Assembly: GCA_036768485.1 (NCBI GenBank)
Contig: JAVLUZ010000735.1
Span: forward strand, 248,001 to 312,000
Origin: Mermis nigrescens
Taxonomy: Eukaryota; Nematoda; Enoplea; Mermithida; Mermithidae
Direction of reading: 5' to 3'
DNA: 64,000 nucleotides
The position numbers were made by a program, and so were the translations under genes. Below are positions 23,462 to 35,389 of the stretch, piece by piece; position 1 is the stretch's first letter; each line of letters opens with the position of its first letter. Under the pieces are notes generated by a model. That model was given only the letters and a program-made list of their open reading frames with translations, did no database searches and was not told the DNA's origin.

Positions 23462-24092
23462 CTGCATGAAAGGACTAATTAGGTATTTTAGGGCTCTGTG
23501 CATCGTGCATCTTCAGATTGGTGCCAGGGGATGATCTAAGCTTAAGAAAAGATGGGGCAAAAATTGCTCTGCTCGCTTCGCTCGCTCCGCAACTTCGCCC
23601 CCATTTGTCTCAGGCTTACATCATCCCCTGGCACCAATGTGAAGGCACATACTAAGCCTAAGCCTAAAAAATAAATATTAGAAGAGACATAGGAAGAATA
23701 TGACGCTAGCACCCTTATTTGTCGCATTATATGTAATTATAGAAAACAATATAAAAAAACTTGCTAGAAATATGAAATTTTTTAAAGTTTTTTCGTAATT
23801 TCGAACAGCTTTCCACGTCTTTTTCTTTTTTCTCCTTCATTATATGTAATCAAAAAAGAATGATAACCGGATGGTTTGCACGACTTAATAATTATATTTA
23901 CTGAAGTATAATTTCTTAATTATATGGAATCCTTCTCTTTCTAACTAACCTCACTAAAAAGTATAAAAAAGTATAATTTCTTAATTATATGGAATCCTTC
24001 CCTTTGTAACTAACCCTAACAATAAAGTATGATGACCGGATGGTTTGCCTGACTTAATTATTATAATTACTGAAGTATAATTTCATACTCAC
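23462..24092 (-). other. Intron in the Merlin transposase gene
   Basis: On the minus strand the donor GTGAGT (24092-24087) follows HLK and the acceptor ...CATGCAG ends at 23462; splicing joins HLK to VNHS, which restores family continuity. The 631-bp intron contains fold-back element S and two sets of direct repeats (near 23862/24030 and 23908/23969). Confidence 0.6.
23507..23652. repeat. Fold-back element S
   Basis: Inverted arms with core TTGGTGCCAGGGGATGAT / ATCATCCCCTGGCACCAA around a loop that includes GCTTCGCTCGCTCCGCAA. A half copy (loop plus right arm) is at about 35200-35285. Confidence 0.65.
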
Positions 24093-24452
24093 TTTTAAAT
24101 GTTGATATCCGTGCTGATCCAGGCAGTCGTATGCCTTCCAGCAGTCGCTTATTATCGTCGTTCCGGGCAAGACCCACTCCTTTATAATAGGAATCAGCTC
24201 TGACGAACTTCGCTGATTTACTGCAACGAGAAACACTCGCCCAGTGCCTCGCTCGAATCCTCTGAATACCCACTGCCCATCAACGGAATGCCCCTTGTTG
24301 TACTTGCGTTTGCCAAACTTGGATTCATCGATTTCGACGATCTGACCTGGGCCTCCAATCTTTCCCGGATTCTTGAGCAAAGTTTATAATAACACTTCTC
24401 GACAAAACGTCGCCCAATCCACTAGAGTCGTAGCCGCTAGTCTAAGCTGAAC
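24093..24452 (-). pseudogene. Merlin/IS1016-type transposase, catalytic-core exon
   Basis: Minus strand. A helix-turn-helix-like stretch (LAATTLVDWATFCREVLL) is followed by an in-frame TAA and then the core: GQIVEIDESKFGKRKYNKG (first catalytic Asp), VDGQWVFRGFERGTGRVFLV, and TTIISDCWKAYDCL (second catalytic Asp). These are the diagnostic blocks of the DDE_Tnp_IS1595 fold used by Merlin DNA transposons. The nonsense codon upstream and the loss of the third acidic residue in the next exon mean that it is inactive. Confidence 0.85.
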
Positions 24453-24469
24453 TGCGATTAGGTCTAATC

Positions 24470-27076
24470 CAGTGATCGGACCGAGGCCTCGGCCTAAGCC
24501 TCGGCCTCGGCAAGCCTCGGCGTTTTTGGAGCCTCGGCCCCGGCGCCGAGGGCGAAGCTAAAAGTGCCGAGCGCCGAGGGTTAAAATCAAATTTGAATAA
24601 GTTTAATAAATCCGTTGAATATTAACTATTTAGAATACATCTGTAGTACACAGGCTATTTTTTACCCATAGACTTTTCTTATGGTTTTACTCGCGTACCC
24701 AGTTACACCAAGTTACATACAGCAAAGTGCCAATTTATTATTCATGTGATGACTTAGTTTTAATTCTCATGCTCGCTACATGGATCGGAAACACACATTC
24801 CCAAAGGGGGAGGTTATAACCCTCCTCTCAAGGTACAAGACTCAAGTCACTGTCAGACGATTTTTGGTGCAAACCTTTGAATAATTTTTGAAGTTAATTT
24901 TTACTATGGCAAAAGTGCAGCTAACTATTAGAATTTCACGAAGTGATACAGTATTTTTGAATGTGAGCAAGAGTAAATAGACAAACTATCACTATGAAGC
25001 ATGCATACAACAGCTCAAAATTTTCGTAAGGGGCCTCGGCATACATGTAACGGCTTGAAATTTTGGGTAGGGGTCCCTAGCCATTTTAGAAGGAGGGGGG
25101 ATTAGCGACTCTTAATCTTATGTCAAAAATGGCAAAAGCACCTAAAACTAGCCAACAAAGCGCAAATTTTCGCCAAAAGTGGGGAGGGTGGGTTGACGTT
25201 GGAGGGAAGGGTGGGGGAGGATGTCCAACCCTGGGTAAATGGAGAATTCCACAACCCCCGTGTTACACGTATGGTTTTCGGCCAGTTTTATGGGAGAGGG
25301 GTAAATGATCACGAATTTTCGGCCGAAAATCGCAAAAATGCACCTAAAAAAGGCCAATAAATGCAGGTTTTGCCAAGAATCAATTTCGGCTCATGCATTT
25401 TTTGGAGCCATTTTTATACATGTTAAAATACTTTTCTTGGACAAAGTGATATTTATTATATCGTTTTTTAGTATATTTTAGGAAATTTCAAAAAAATTTT
25501 CGGCGCTCCGCAGCAAAATATCGCTAATATACCGATATTTAGATTGAAGCAGGGGAAATAAACACTCCAAAATCAATTTTTGTGTAATCTAGGCATCTTT
25601 ATGCAGATTTAAAAATGTTTTGTATCTATTTATACTGTTTTTAAAAATTTTATGCAAAATAAGTACTATTTAATAACTTTGCACTTTTTTTGCCGTTCAA
25701 AGAAAAAAATTGACTAATTTATCCTGATGTTGCATTGATTTCTACGCACAGTAGTGCTTATTACAAGATTTAATTGGCATATTACAATATCTGTAATATT
25801 TCTGATTTTGTAGTACAAGTTGTTTTAGCTTTCTCAGTCGAATTTTATGTGTAAATTTCATCAAAAGCTGATGAAAATTTCAGCGCTTCGCGCCGAACTA
25901 ATATTATCAACTAAATTCAAGCCGAATTATCACATTTAGGGCCACGTTCTTTATGTATTCGGCAAAGATTTTTCATAATGTACAGAATCTTTTCAGGACC
26001 ATCTACATACACAAAGATTTTTGGAGAGACAAAAACTGTAAAAAGGTTTAAAATTTCCGAAAATTTTCGGCGCATCAGTAATTGTCTGTCCTATATATCT
26101 TTAAAATAGTAGAATTTGCATTTAGAATGGAAAAATGTCAAATATTCAGAAACCCAGGAATTAGCTAAGATACACTACCAGAGGTCGAAAAACCCTGTTT
26201 TACCACACTAAATCGCTACTGTACAATACTATAATAGTACACAAAAATTTGCATGTACAAAATGTTCAAAGACTTTTGGATACCATCTTTGCACATGTAA
26301 AAAGGTATCTTGCACAGAAAAACACTGTTTAGGACTGCATGCCAGTTGCAGGTCACACACTGGCAGTATGTAAAAATGTGTATGTTTAAAAATATATTTA
26401 TATAAAATATCTACAAAAATTTGTTCACTCATACAAAGACACTACTTAATTTACTGGTCCCCCATTTTGGGATTTCACCCTTCCCTCATCTCTGGACCTT
26501 GGGAAACTATGACCGGAAAGTACAGTGCAGTTTCCGTCATATTACCTGCCACACCAGAATTGGATGACTGAAAGAACGTGTTTAAATATGCATTACTGCA
26601 AAAGCGAGCACAACAATGGCTACAGTTCTGTCTTTACTTATCTTATTTCATTTGTTCGTTTATTTCTTCGACACTGTTTTCTTATTTATAGTAATAAAAG
26701 TTTTTAAGTGCTTGTTCAGCCATATTTTTTATAAACTTTTCCAAGTCTTCATCAAAGGCAACTTGTTAAATTAAGTATGTTTTCATGCTGCTGACTTTAT
26801 TCAATAAATCCTTCACACATTTAATCAACTATTATTGAAAATAAAAATGAATTGTTCGACATTCGATAAAGTGTTTAATATTACGATTATTCTCTAGCTC
26901 ATGTGCACACAAAATATTCTAAGAGTACTATTTATGGATATAGGTATATAAGCTTGACCCTCGGCATTACCCTCGGCCTCGGCCTCGGCCTCGGCCTCGG
27001 CCGAGGCAAGGATTTTAAGTCGCCTCGGCCTCGGCCGAGGCTGAGGGTCCAAAAAGTACCCTCGGTCCGATCACTG
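24470..27076 (+). mobile_element. hAT-like transposon A2 (CCTCGG arrays)
   Basis: 2607 bp. Left end CAGTGATCGGACCGAGG, right end CCTCGGTCCGATCACTG. Perfect 8-bp TSD gtctaatc at 24462-24469 and 27077-27084. Hexamer arrays of CCTCGG/CCGAGG lie at 24482-24590 and 26955-27065. The body is non-coding and shares modules with families B and M. It interrupts the Merlin transposase. Confidence 0.93.
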
Positions 27077-27095
27077 GTCTAATCCCGCACCATAT

Positions 27096-28182
27096 AGTGC
27101 TGGCCTCTAAAAAACCAGTCAATTTGTAACCTAAAAAAACCACCTCTTTTTTCCATAACCAAAAGGAGATGACTGATGATATTATACTGGCAAACAAGCT
27201 ATGCCGTGAGGATTACAACTGACCCCTGGTCGCTTTCCGGATCATTCAGAAACTTGAGATATAAATTTGTTGAAAAGTTCCTAAAAATTGCCATTTTTAT
27301 AATTTTTTTAAAGCATTTTTGAGGGTCAGTATTTCTACCTGTATTCATATTTGCTGGAATCTTTTATGTTTTCACGTTAGGCTCCCTTGCAGACTAATGT
27401 CAGCAAAAAATTCAGTTCTCATATGTCATCCACATAGCTACAGTATACCTTCAAAGTCAAACCTAAAAAAACCAGTTGTAACCGAAAAAAACCAGCGCCA
27501 ATTTTTACAAAACTTAGCAGGAATGTGCCTTGTTGCACCTTCTCATGATGCCTGATATTTATTTTTCACAAAAAATAAGAATCACCCCAAAAACTGCCAA
27601 AAAAGTTCGATTGTAACCGAAAAAAAACCAATTTAACCTAAAAAAAGACCAATGCTAAGTATACGTTGCCATGGCAACGAAATTACTTTTCATCAAGTTG
27701 CATAATTTTGCACTGCTTTCTTGCAGAGGATGTAGAAGAGTCTTACCTAGAGTCGTTTTTATCACTTGAAGACTCTATTTGTGAAATTTATAGAACTTTT
27801 AATGAAATTCAGAAAAATTATTGATTTTTATATAAATGTGATAAAATGTTCGGAAATATCGTAAAAAATGAATTTTTTTTCAAAAATGTGATCATTTAAG
27901 GTCAACTAACTGGTTTACGCTGCAAACTATGCACTTTGCATAACATTTTGGGGGTGGTTTTTTATTTCCCATGGTTTTTTTTAGGAAAAAAGTGGTTTTT
28001 ATTCAAAATTTCGTATTTCATGCAAGCTTGCTATGAAATATGGCACTTAAAAATTCTTCCATGCAGCAAGTTATTGGCCTAGGGCAGCTGTCAAAAATAG
28101 GTGCTTGTTGACTTCTTCAATGCTATTTGTTCTGAAGTTATAAGCCAAAAACATGAAAATGGTTTTTTTAGAGGCCAGCACT
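27096..28182 (+). mobile_element. TIR transposon F
   Basis: 1087 bp with ends AGTGCTGGCCTCTAAAAAA and TTTTTTAGAGGCCAGCACT. Flanked by atat at 27092-27095 and 28183-28186; a 2-bp TA TSD with longer ends is equally possible, which would fit Tc1/mariner. Removing it plus one flank restores the Merlin frame (VNLWVY to GAGLDLI). The interior repeats a motif like GTAACCGAAAAAAACCA. Confidence 0.75.
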
Positions 28183-28186
28183 ATAT

Positions 28187-28698
28187 ACCCACAAATTAAC
28201 AAATGCTACAATTTCGTATATCGATAGTTTCGAGCGTTCAAAAAAATGTGCCACGTCGAAATGAAATCTGATTTCCGCATAATCGTCTTTTCTGCTTATT
28301 ATGAAACCGTATTTGGACATCGCCATACCCATCCATCAATAGCCGCTTTCACATTCGGACAATTTCAATGTTCCGCCACACCTATCACATTTATAATCTG
28401 GCTCCTTCGGTACTAATTGTAAATCTTGTAGCCACTGTAACAGTTTCACCAAATCTTCGGTTAGTTCATTAATTTCTCTAAGATTAAGAAAAATGGTTAT
28501 TACGCAGTAACAGCGCAAAGCATCAACAATTTTGATAAACAATCTAATATACGTAATGCTTATCACACAGCAGCACAGTAGAGCGTAAATAACCGGAATG
28601 TGCAATTCTAGCGTCCGAAACAAACATCTATTACGTAAATCACTCATGATTGAAAACAAATTTGCATAGAAATGCAATGTCGACTCCCACGTGAGCAT
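28187..28698 (-). pseudogene. Merlin/IS1016-type transposase, N-terminal exon(s)
   Basis: Minus strand. The recognisable part starts with INELTEDLVKLLQWLQDLQL followed by a zinc ribbon half (CDRCGGTLKLSEC), as at the N-terminus of Merlin/IS1595 transposases. A frameshift after SECESGY moves the rest (WVWRCP, then HFFERSKLSIYEIVAFVNLW) into other frames. The hydrophobic residues upstream of INELTED (to 28698) probably are intron or leader, since a splice acceptor-like TTCTTAATCTTAG precedes the conserved part. Confidence 0.6.
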
Positions 28699-28830
28699 AA
28701 GGTTACTATTATAAAACTATCCGTAATAAATGATTCTCACAACTGAACAAGTGCCTATTACGTAAATCACTCATGATATTAAAAATTTGCATAGAGAACC
28801 TACGTCGACTTCCACGCGAGCAATAGATTA
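28631..28830. repeat. Tandem duplication of ~125 bp
   Basis: TTACGTAAATCACTCATGAT at about 28632 and 28757, each followed by TTTGCATAGA, GTCGACT and GTGAGCA/GCGAGCA, then a GATTACTA-like stretch. The two units are diverged. Confidence 0.65.
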
Positions 28831-29234
28831 CTAATCTAACACCCTACAGTACATAAAGAATTGTCACTTAGATGTGTTCCACAGATCACCTGCCTGTAAT
28901 GTATGCACAACTTTTATCCAATGCACTAGGGACGGATTGTTCTATCAAGGCAACAGTAAATGCGCCTAACTTACATTCTCTTATCATAGTCATGTAAACT
29001 TACATCAACCGATCGCAGTGTATTCATTTAAGTATATCAAGTTCGTCCAAGCTATACATAGAAACCAATAAATGCATTGTGGATAGTTCTGTACCTACAT
29101 CCTTTATAAACATTCATCGTGTGCACGTATGTTCGAATTGACCTGTTCTTCTTTAATTCATAATAGATTCATCAAATGTCAGCATTATCCCCATCGCCTT
29201 CGCTAATGAATGTACATATTACCTATGTCCCTAC

Positions 29235-31639
29235 TAGTGATCGACCGGGGCCCCGGCCCCGGCCCGGTAATCCCCGGCCATTTTTCAGCATCCCCGGCCC
29301 CGGCCGGGGCAAGGTCAAAAAATGGCCGGGGCCGGGAAAAATTTAGTGTAATTCGTATTTTGTACAGGCTGTGATACTGGCACTTATTTATCAATGAGCA
29401 AGTGTTAATTTTGAGAACTGTACTGATTAGACCATATGTATACTTACTTAGTCCTTGTCATAAGTTTTCTACTGTGTATAAATGAGCTTTTAATGAATGA
29501 ATGTTCAGGAAAATCTGCATATTTTCGATTCCTCCACTTAACTTATTTAAACTAAATGCTACTTTTAACTCATTCATTCATAGCTATGGCTAAAAGATTT
29601 AGAGTTGACAAATGCGTTCTATTTCTAGTTAGAAATTGTACGTTTTTAACAAACTATTTCTACAAAAAACACTTTTACATTCATTTGAATGGGAACCGTG
29701 TGCTTTAAAACGCGTTTCCTGTGTAATAGTTATTAGGACCGAGGTTGATTATAGGCGAATATAAACTACGCTGCAGAATTGCGTCCGATCCGATAAACTA
29801 AATATGTCTCAAATAGTTTCCTAGGGTCCAGAGTTGAGGGAGGGGTGAAATCCCAAATTGGAGGACCAGAAAATTAGTGGAAAAACAGGGTCTTTTGACT
29901 TTTAATTGTATATTTTAGCTAATTTCTGAGTTTCTAACACCAAGAATTACTAAAATTGTCTCAAAACGGCGCGAAGCGCCTAAAATTTGACATTTATGCA
30001 TTCTAAATTTAAATTTTGCCATTTAAAAGATGTATAGGACAGACAATTTTTCATATCGGAGGGAAATGCCGAAAAATTTTTGGAATTTTATACCTTTTTA
30101 CAGTTTTTATCTTCCCAAAAATCTTTGTACATGTACAAAGATAGTCCTGGTCTTTGTACATCGGGAAAAATCTTTGGCGAATACAAAAAACACTCTTTTG
30201 TACATGCAAATTTTTGTATACTTTAATATGGTACAGTAACGATTTCAGTGTGGTAGTAGAACATAGTTTTTCGACCTTTAGTAGTGTATTTGGCTAATTT
30301 TTGGGTTCCTGAATATTTGACATTTTTCCATTTTTCCATTCCTAGCGCAGTGTTGCTTATTACAAGATTTAATTCGCATATTACAATTTTTGTAATATTT
30401 CTCATTTTTGTAGTACAAGTTGTTTTAGCTTTCTCAGTCGAGTTTTATGTGTGAATTCCATCAGAAGCTCATAAAAATTTCGGCACTTCGCGCCGAACTA
30501 TCAACTAAATTCAGGCCGAATTATCACATTTAGAAGCACGGTCTTTTTGTATTCGGGGAAGATTTTTGCTGATGTACATAGACGTTTCAGGACCGTCTTT
30601 GTACATGTACAAAGATTTTTGAAGAACAAAAACTGTAAAAAGGTGTAGAATTCCTCATTGAAAATTCTACCATTTTAAAGATTTTCAAAGGGGGGTAAGC
30701 GGCTGCAAAATGGAGCCGCTTACCGCCCTTCCCCTGAAAATAGCCGAGGGATATACATGTGACAGAGGATTTGGGCCATACCCCATCTCCGCTTTGAAGC
30801 CCCGAACTTCCTTGAAAGTCAGAAAATATTTAACCACCCTCCCCCATTTTTTGGCGAAAGCCTGTGCTTTTTTGGCTATTTTTATGTGTCTTTACCATTT
30901 TTGATCTAGTCGCTAACCCCTCCTTCTAAAAATGGCGCGGGACCCCTACCCTAGATTTCCAGCCGTTACATGTAGGTATACTGAGGGAACCTCATAAAAT
31001 TCTTAAGCGATTACATGCATGTTTTATAGTGATAGTTTATCTATTTACTCTAGCTCACATAATAAAATAATGTATCACTTCGTGAAATTCTAATAGTTAG
31101 GTACACTTTTGCCATACTAAAAAATTAAGTTCAAAAAATTCAAAAGGTTTTCACCAAAAATCGTCTGACAGTGACTTGTGTCTTGGACCCTGAGGGGGTA
31201 ATACCCTCCCCCATATGGGAATGTGTGATGTCTCATTTATTACATCCAATACCTATTGCATCCAATTGCTACAGCAGCAGTAGCCGTAGCTAAGATTCGA
31301 ATGATACAGAGTGTGCTAATAGCAGCGACATAGACCTTATTGATGATTCAGACAATGAAACACTAGACTAAATTTGTTTCTTGTGACATAAATAGTAATA
31401 AAACTTGATATGAAAAGCCATTTACTACTGAATGGAGCAATCGCTCATTATTTCTTTCCTATGCCCCCCACCCCAAGTATGTGTCATGCAATAATATTTT
31501 CCTTGTCTGACCCCGGCCAGCCCCAGCCCCGGCCCCGGCCCCGCGCCCCGGCCCCCGGGCCGGGGCCGGGCATTTGTTTCCAGCCCCGGCACCGCCCCGG
31601 CCCCGGCCCCGGCCAAAAAGTCGCCCCGGTCTATCACTA
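29235..31639 (+). mobile_element. hAT-like transposon B1 (CCCCGG arrays)
   Basis: 2405 bp. Left end TAGTGATCGACCGGGGC, right end CCCCGGTCTATCACTA. Perfect 8-bp TSD gtccctac at 29227-29234 and 31640-31647. Arrays of GGCCCC/CCGGCC lie at 29248-29335 and 31512-31628. The body is homologous to family A (for example CACTGTCAGACGATTTTTGG), and M-type sequence is included. No transposase. Confidence 0.92.
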
Positions 31640-31647
31640 GTCCCTAC

Positions 31648-31885
31648 TTCCATACCTATGTACACAAGACAATTTGATCAATCCTGTTCTTCTTTAATTC
31701 ATCATAGATTCATCAATCGTCAGCATTATCGCTGTCGCCTTTGCTAATGAAGGTACATATTACCTCTGTACCTAGTTACATACCTATGTACACAAGACAA
31801 TTTGATCAATCATTGCGACGATTTTCGCAGTCGCCTTCCTAAACATTGCGTGCCTATGTACATACAAACAAACGTATGCATCAGT
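31648..31885. repeat. Tandem repeat flanking B1 and G
   Basis: Units of about 120 bp with ACACAAGACAATTTGATCAAT, ATTCATCATAGATTCATCAA and GCTAATGAAGGTACATATTA. A unit interrupted by B1 begins near 29110, and partial units recur to 31860 and near 32660, so B1 and G inserted into one older tandem array. Confidence 0.6.
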
Positions 31886-32651
31886 CACTGTTTTTTTTTT
31901 TTAGCGCGGCGCAAAGGAAACCCGCCCTGCGCTAATGGGACATTTCGTTCATTAGCGCCATGCGCAAAGGCTTTTTTGGGCAAAAAATTAGAAATTTAAA
32001 CATTTTATATTGCATTTTGATTTAAAAATTTTTAAAATTTTTTCGGCGCTTGGCGCCGACTTCTAAGAATGAATTAATTGTGTTTGCCAACCACCGCTTT
32101 CCTGTTTCATCATAAGCAAATCCCTGCTTTAGCATCTTTGCAGTAATGAATCCTTGTTTTTGTGGTGCATGGTGCCAAATTAATTGTTTTCATTTTAAAT
32201 TTATCTTTGAAATAGCCCAGCCTTGAGATACACATTGAGAAGATGCCAAAATTTCGGGCGCTTTGCATCTAATTGTTGGTTTCTGTATAGCGGTTGCATT
32301 TTGCAATACACGAAAATTGAGTGCAAACTGCAAAGACAGCTTGAAGAAATCGCTCAGTCTAGTATAGGCAAGGCAATGAGAAATCAGGTATCAAATTGAT
32401 ATTTTTACCATTAGATTTCTTGTTCGAGTTGGGAACCAGTAGTAAGAATTTTTTAAATTTCTTGCCAGAATTTATTGTCAGTCAGCAGTACATGGAGCGC
32501 ATCAGAAGTTCAAAAATGCCCTTATTTTTGCCTATCGCCAAGCATTTAAAGGTTTTTTGGTGCAGGCTAATGAGAAGCTCCGCGGCAAACGCTCTATCCT
32601 GGCCATTAGCGGCTGCGCAAATGGGGGTGGCGCTAAAAAAAAAAATCCCTG
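31886..32651 (+). mobile_element. TIR transposon G
   Basis: 766 bp. Ends are CACTG plus a T run and TAGCGC, and GCGCTA plus an A run and TCCCTG. Perfect 8-bp TSD gcatcagt at 31878-31885 and 32652-32659. Non-coding; one copy of the palindrome near 32044. Confidence 0.82.
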
Positions 32652-32914
32652 GCATCAGTATACATTAGATCAATCAATGCGCTGTTTACGGCAGTCGCCT
32701 TCCCATGCTTTGTGCATCTATCACTTTACAACTTCATTCCTCAATTTCTCCCCTTCTAAATGCTTTCCGTCGATAATTTCTTTTGAATATCTTCCTTACA
32801 ACAGCTGATCTTTCGATAAATCCCCATTAATTTAAATTCTGTGACTTCTATCTATTCTAGAATTAAGCCCTTAGATCTTTCACATTAAGAATTTATTTCG
32901 TTCATAGTTAAGAC

Positions 32915-33961
32915 CACCGTTTTTTTCACTTTTTGGTCTATTTGTCAACCAAAATTTTGGTAAATGGAAAAAATTTTTGGGCTTGGTTGGCATTTGTGGA
33001 AAATTTTTTTAATGTTAAAAATGCGTTTTAGAGAGTTGAAACTTAAAAAATTTTTCGGCGCTTCGCGCCGAATTGTTTAAATTCTTACTTATTAGTAATC
33101 CTGCCGCGCCGCGGCCATTTTTATCTACAATCTGGTCTAGAACTTCACTACGATTGAAAATCCTTATTTTTTGCACGGATTCAGTTAGTTTTTTAATGCA
33201 AAAATGCGTTTTAGAGAAGTGAAACTACAAGAATTTTTCAGCGCTTCGCGCCAAATTCATTTAATTCTTTTTTTGTTATTAATATTAGAGCCGCGCGCGG
33301 CCCAACTGCAGCATTTTTATCGAAAATTTGATCTAGAACTTTACTACGATTGAAAATCCTCATCTTCTGCACGGATTCGGTTAGTTTTTGTAATGCAAAA
33401 ATGCGTTTCAGAAAGGTGAAACTACAAAAATTTTTCGGCGCTTCGCGCCGAATTGATTTAATTCTTACTTGTTATTGATGTTTAAGCCGCACGGCGCCAA
33501 TTACAGCATTTTTATCGATAATCTGGTCCTAGAACTCCACTACGATTGAAAATCCTTACCTTCTGCGCAGTTTTTGAAATGCAAAAATGATTTAGAGAGC
33601 TAAAATTTCAAAATTTTCTGGCGCTTCGCGCCATTGATAAATTATAGTTTTAATTGTCAAAAACGACTTCAGAATTGGCTGAAATGCCTTACTGAGGGAA
33701 GGAAATTCAAGTTTCAACATAAATAACGTATACTGATCGTGATATTCTTGTAGAGCGCGAAATTTTTATACAAAAAGTTCATCAAACACCGCTATTGCAT
33801 GTGTACATAAAATTTTTCACTTAAAAACACTGATTTTTCAAGCGCTCTATTTTGAACGTTTTTTAGACCTCCCAAAATATGTGGAAAAAAGTCGGAAAAA
33901 GTGGAAAAAAATTTTGGGTTAAATCTATAATGTCAACCAAATCGCTGGGAAAAAAACGGTG
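32915..33961 (+). mobile_element. TIR transposon E2, nested in D2
   Basis: 1047 bp, same ends and interior as E1, perfect 8-bp TSD gttaagac at 32907-32914 and 33962-33969. Its position in D differs from that of E1, so it is an independent insertion. Confidence 0.88.
33010..33640 (+). repeat. ~190-bp tandem repeat inside E2
   Basis: Four units (near 33017, 33196, 33395 and 33577) equivalent to those in E1, each with a form of GGCGCTTCGCGCC; several copies are perfect. Confidence 0.82.
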
Positions 33962-34578
33962 GTTAAGACCTAAGTGTTAAGTTATAACTATATCCAAATA
34001 AGTTTCGTGCTTCTGTAGTAAATCATTCATTCATTCATTTATTTATTCACTTAATATCACAAAGTGCAGAAATACATAGCTTTACACACCGTCTAATTGT
34101 TTTTATCAGTTTCAAAGACGTGTGCAAAGCGCCTATAAACATTTTTTTGATATATTTCAAAACGTAAGGATTTGCTTGCTACTGAAGTACATACAATTAG
34201 TAATAAAGTATTATTTATTTTTTAAAAGACATTGCAAACAGGGCTCTTTTCAGAAATTTTTGATAGATGTAAGTGCAACTGAAAATTGGCGGTCACTGTT
34301 TTAAGCACAGAAACTGTTTTTTCGAATAATGAAGATAATGGGCAAGAGATCAGAATAAAATAGTTGGGTGAACCAAGGTAAATTGGCCTGAGCATGCTTG
34401 ATATGCATGTGTACGTACAATTGTAGATCTGGTGTACAACCTTTCCTGCAAAATATGAGCCAGGAGAATTTTCAGGAGAATCAAAATATTTTCAGGAGAA
34501 TTGCAGGAGAATTTTTCCCCAATTTTACCTCTGTGCAGGAGAATCTGAATTTTGGGACCTGGCAACACTGATCGGTTG

Positions 34579-35389
34579 AGAGGAATTAGGAATGGCTGGC
34601 AACCCTTGGCTAGCCAGTGAAGGCAAGGGGGAATTTATGCCCGAGCAAAATTTTGAATTTTATGAAATGGGGCTGTGCAGCTGCGTAACGCTATTTTGCT
34701 ACGATTTTTTGAGAATAAACCAGAAAAAATTCGGCGCTTCGCGCCGATCTCTTCTAGCTATTATTTCAACTTAATGACAACAACGAACTACAGAGCGTTT
34801 ATACCATGAGGACATTACCTACTTGCAAAAATTTTTAGTCGATAGAAATTGAAAATCATGTAGAAAACTCGTGCGTTTCGTATAGATTGCGTTTTTTTTA
34901 AAGGCTACATAACAAGACAATGACACCTACTCCTAACCATAGGACATGTAATAGGCAAGCTCGTATCCAATATTTTGTTTCGGTGGGTGATTTATAAAGT
35001 GTACAACTAGTGCTGTAAACTTTGTACATTTGCTATCTAGATGCCTTAAATATGGTGAAAATTTAATGGACTCCCTCTTAAACAAATCTCATTTTTCGGC
35101 ATAAAACCTATGCAAAACAGTTGACATAGGTGCAAAATACGCTTTAGGTTGTCCCCTGGATACAGGCCTGGCTAAGCCTTAAAAATAAATAGGACGGAAG
35201 ATTGCTTCGCTCGCTCCGCAATTTTCGCTCCATTCATCTCAAGCTTAGCCCGTGCGCTGGCACCAATGTGAATGCACATAACAATTGTTATGTGTATACC
35301 AATTGTATAATAAGTAATAATTATAATATACCAAGTAATAATTATAATAAATAATACTATATAATAATAATAACAACATAACAATTGTA
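34579..35389. other. Non-coding with transposon fragments
   Basis: Contains a perfect GGCGCTTCGCGCC near 34736, family I-like ends at 34958 and 35152-35171 (CGTATCCAA / GGATACAGGCCTG) without a visible TSD, a half copy of element S at 35200-35285, and an AT-rich run with AATAAT/TAATAATTATAA repeats at 35300-35380. No gene. Confidence 0.5.

Larger units (their letters stand above)
22627..34570 (+). mobile_element. hAT-like transposon D2, expanded by nested insertions
   Basis: Left end CAGGGTTGTCCAGGTGCAGG at 22627, right end GACCTGGCAACACTG at 34570, with a perfect 8-bp TSD atcggttg at 22619-22626 and 34571-34578. D-family sequence is present at 22627-22862 and 32878-34570 and matches D1. The ~10 kb between is foreign: hairpin element, Merlin transposase, A2, F, B1 and G. 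E2 lies in the right portion. Relative to D1 the copy also lacks about 235 bp of interior near 34330. Confidence 0.85.

Noticed and set aside
24067..24273. Extra frame overlapping the Merlin core
   Set aside because: Shadow of the transposase frame in another phase.
28336..28698. Hydrophobic N-terminus suggesting a membrane protein
   Set aside because: The conserved part is the Merlin zinc ribbon. The hydrophobic stretch precedes a likely acceptor and is probably intron or leader.
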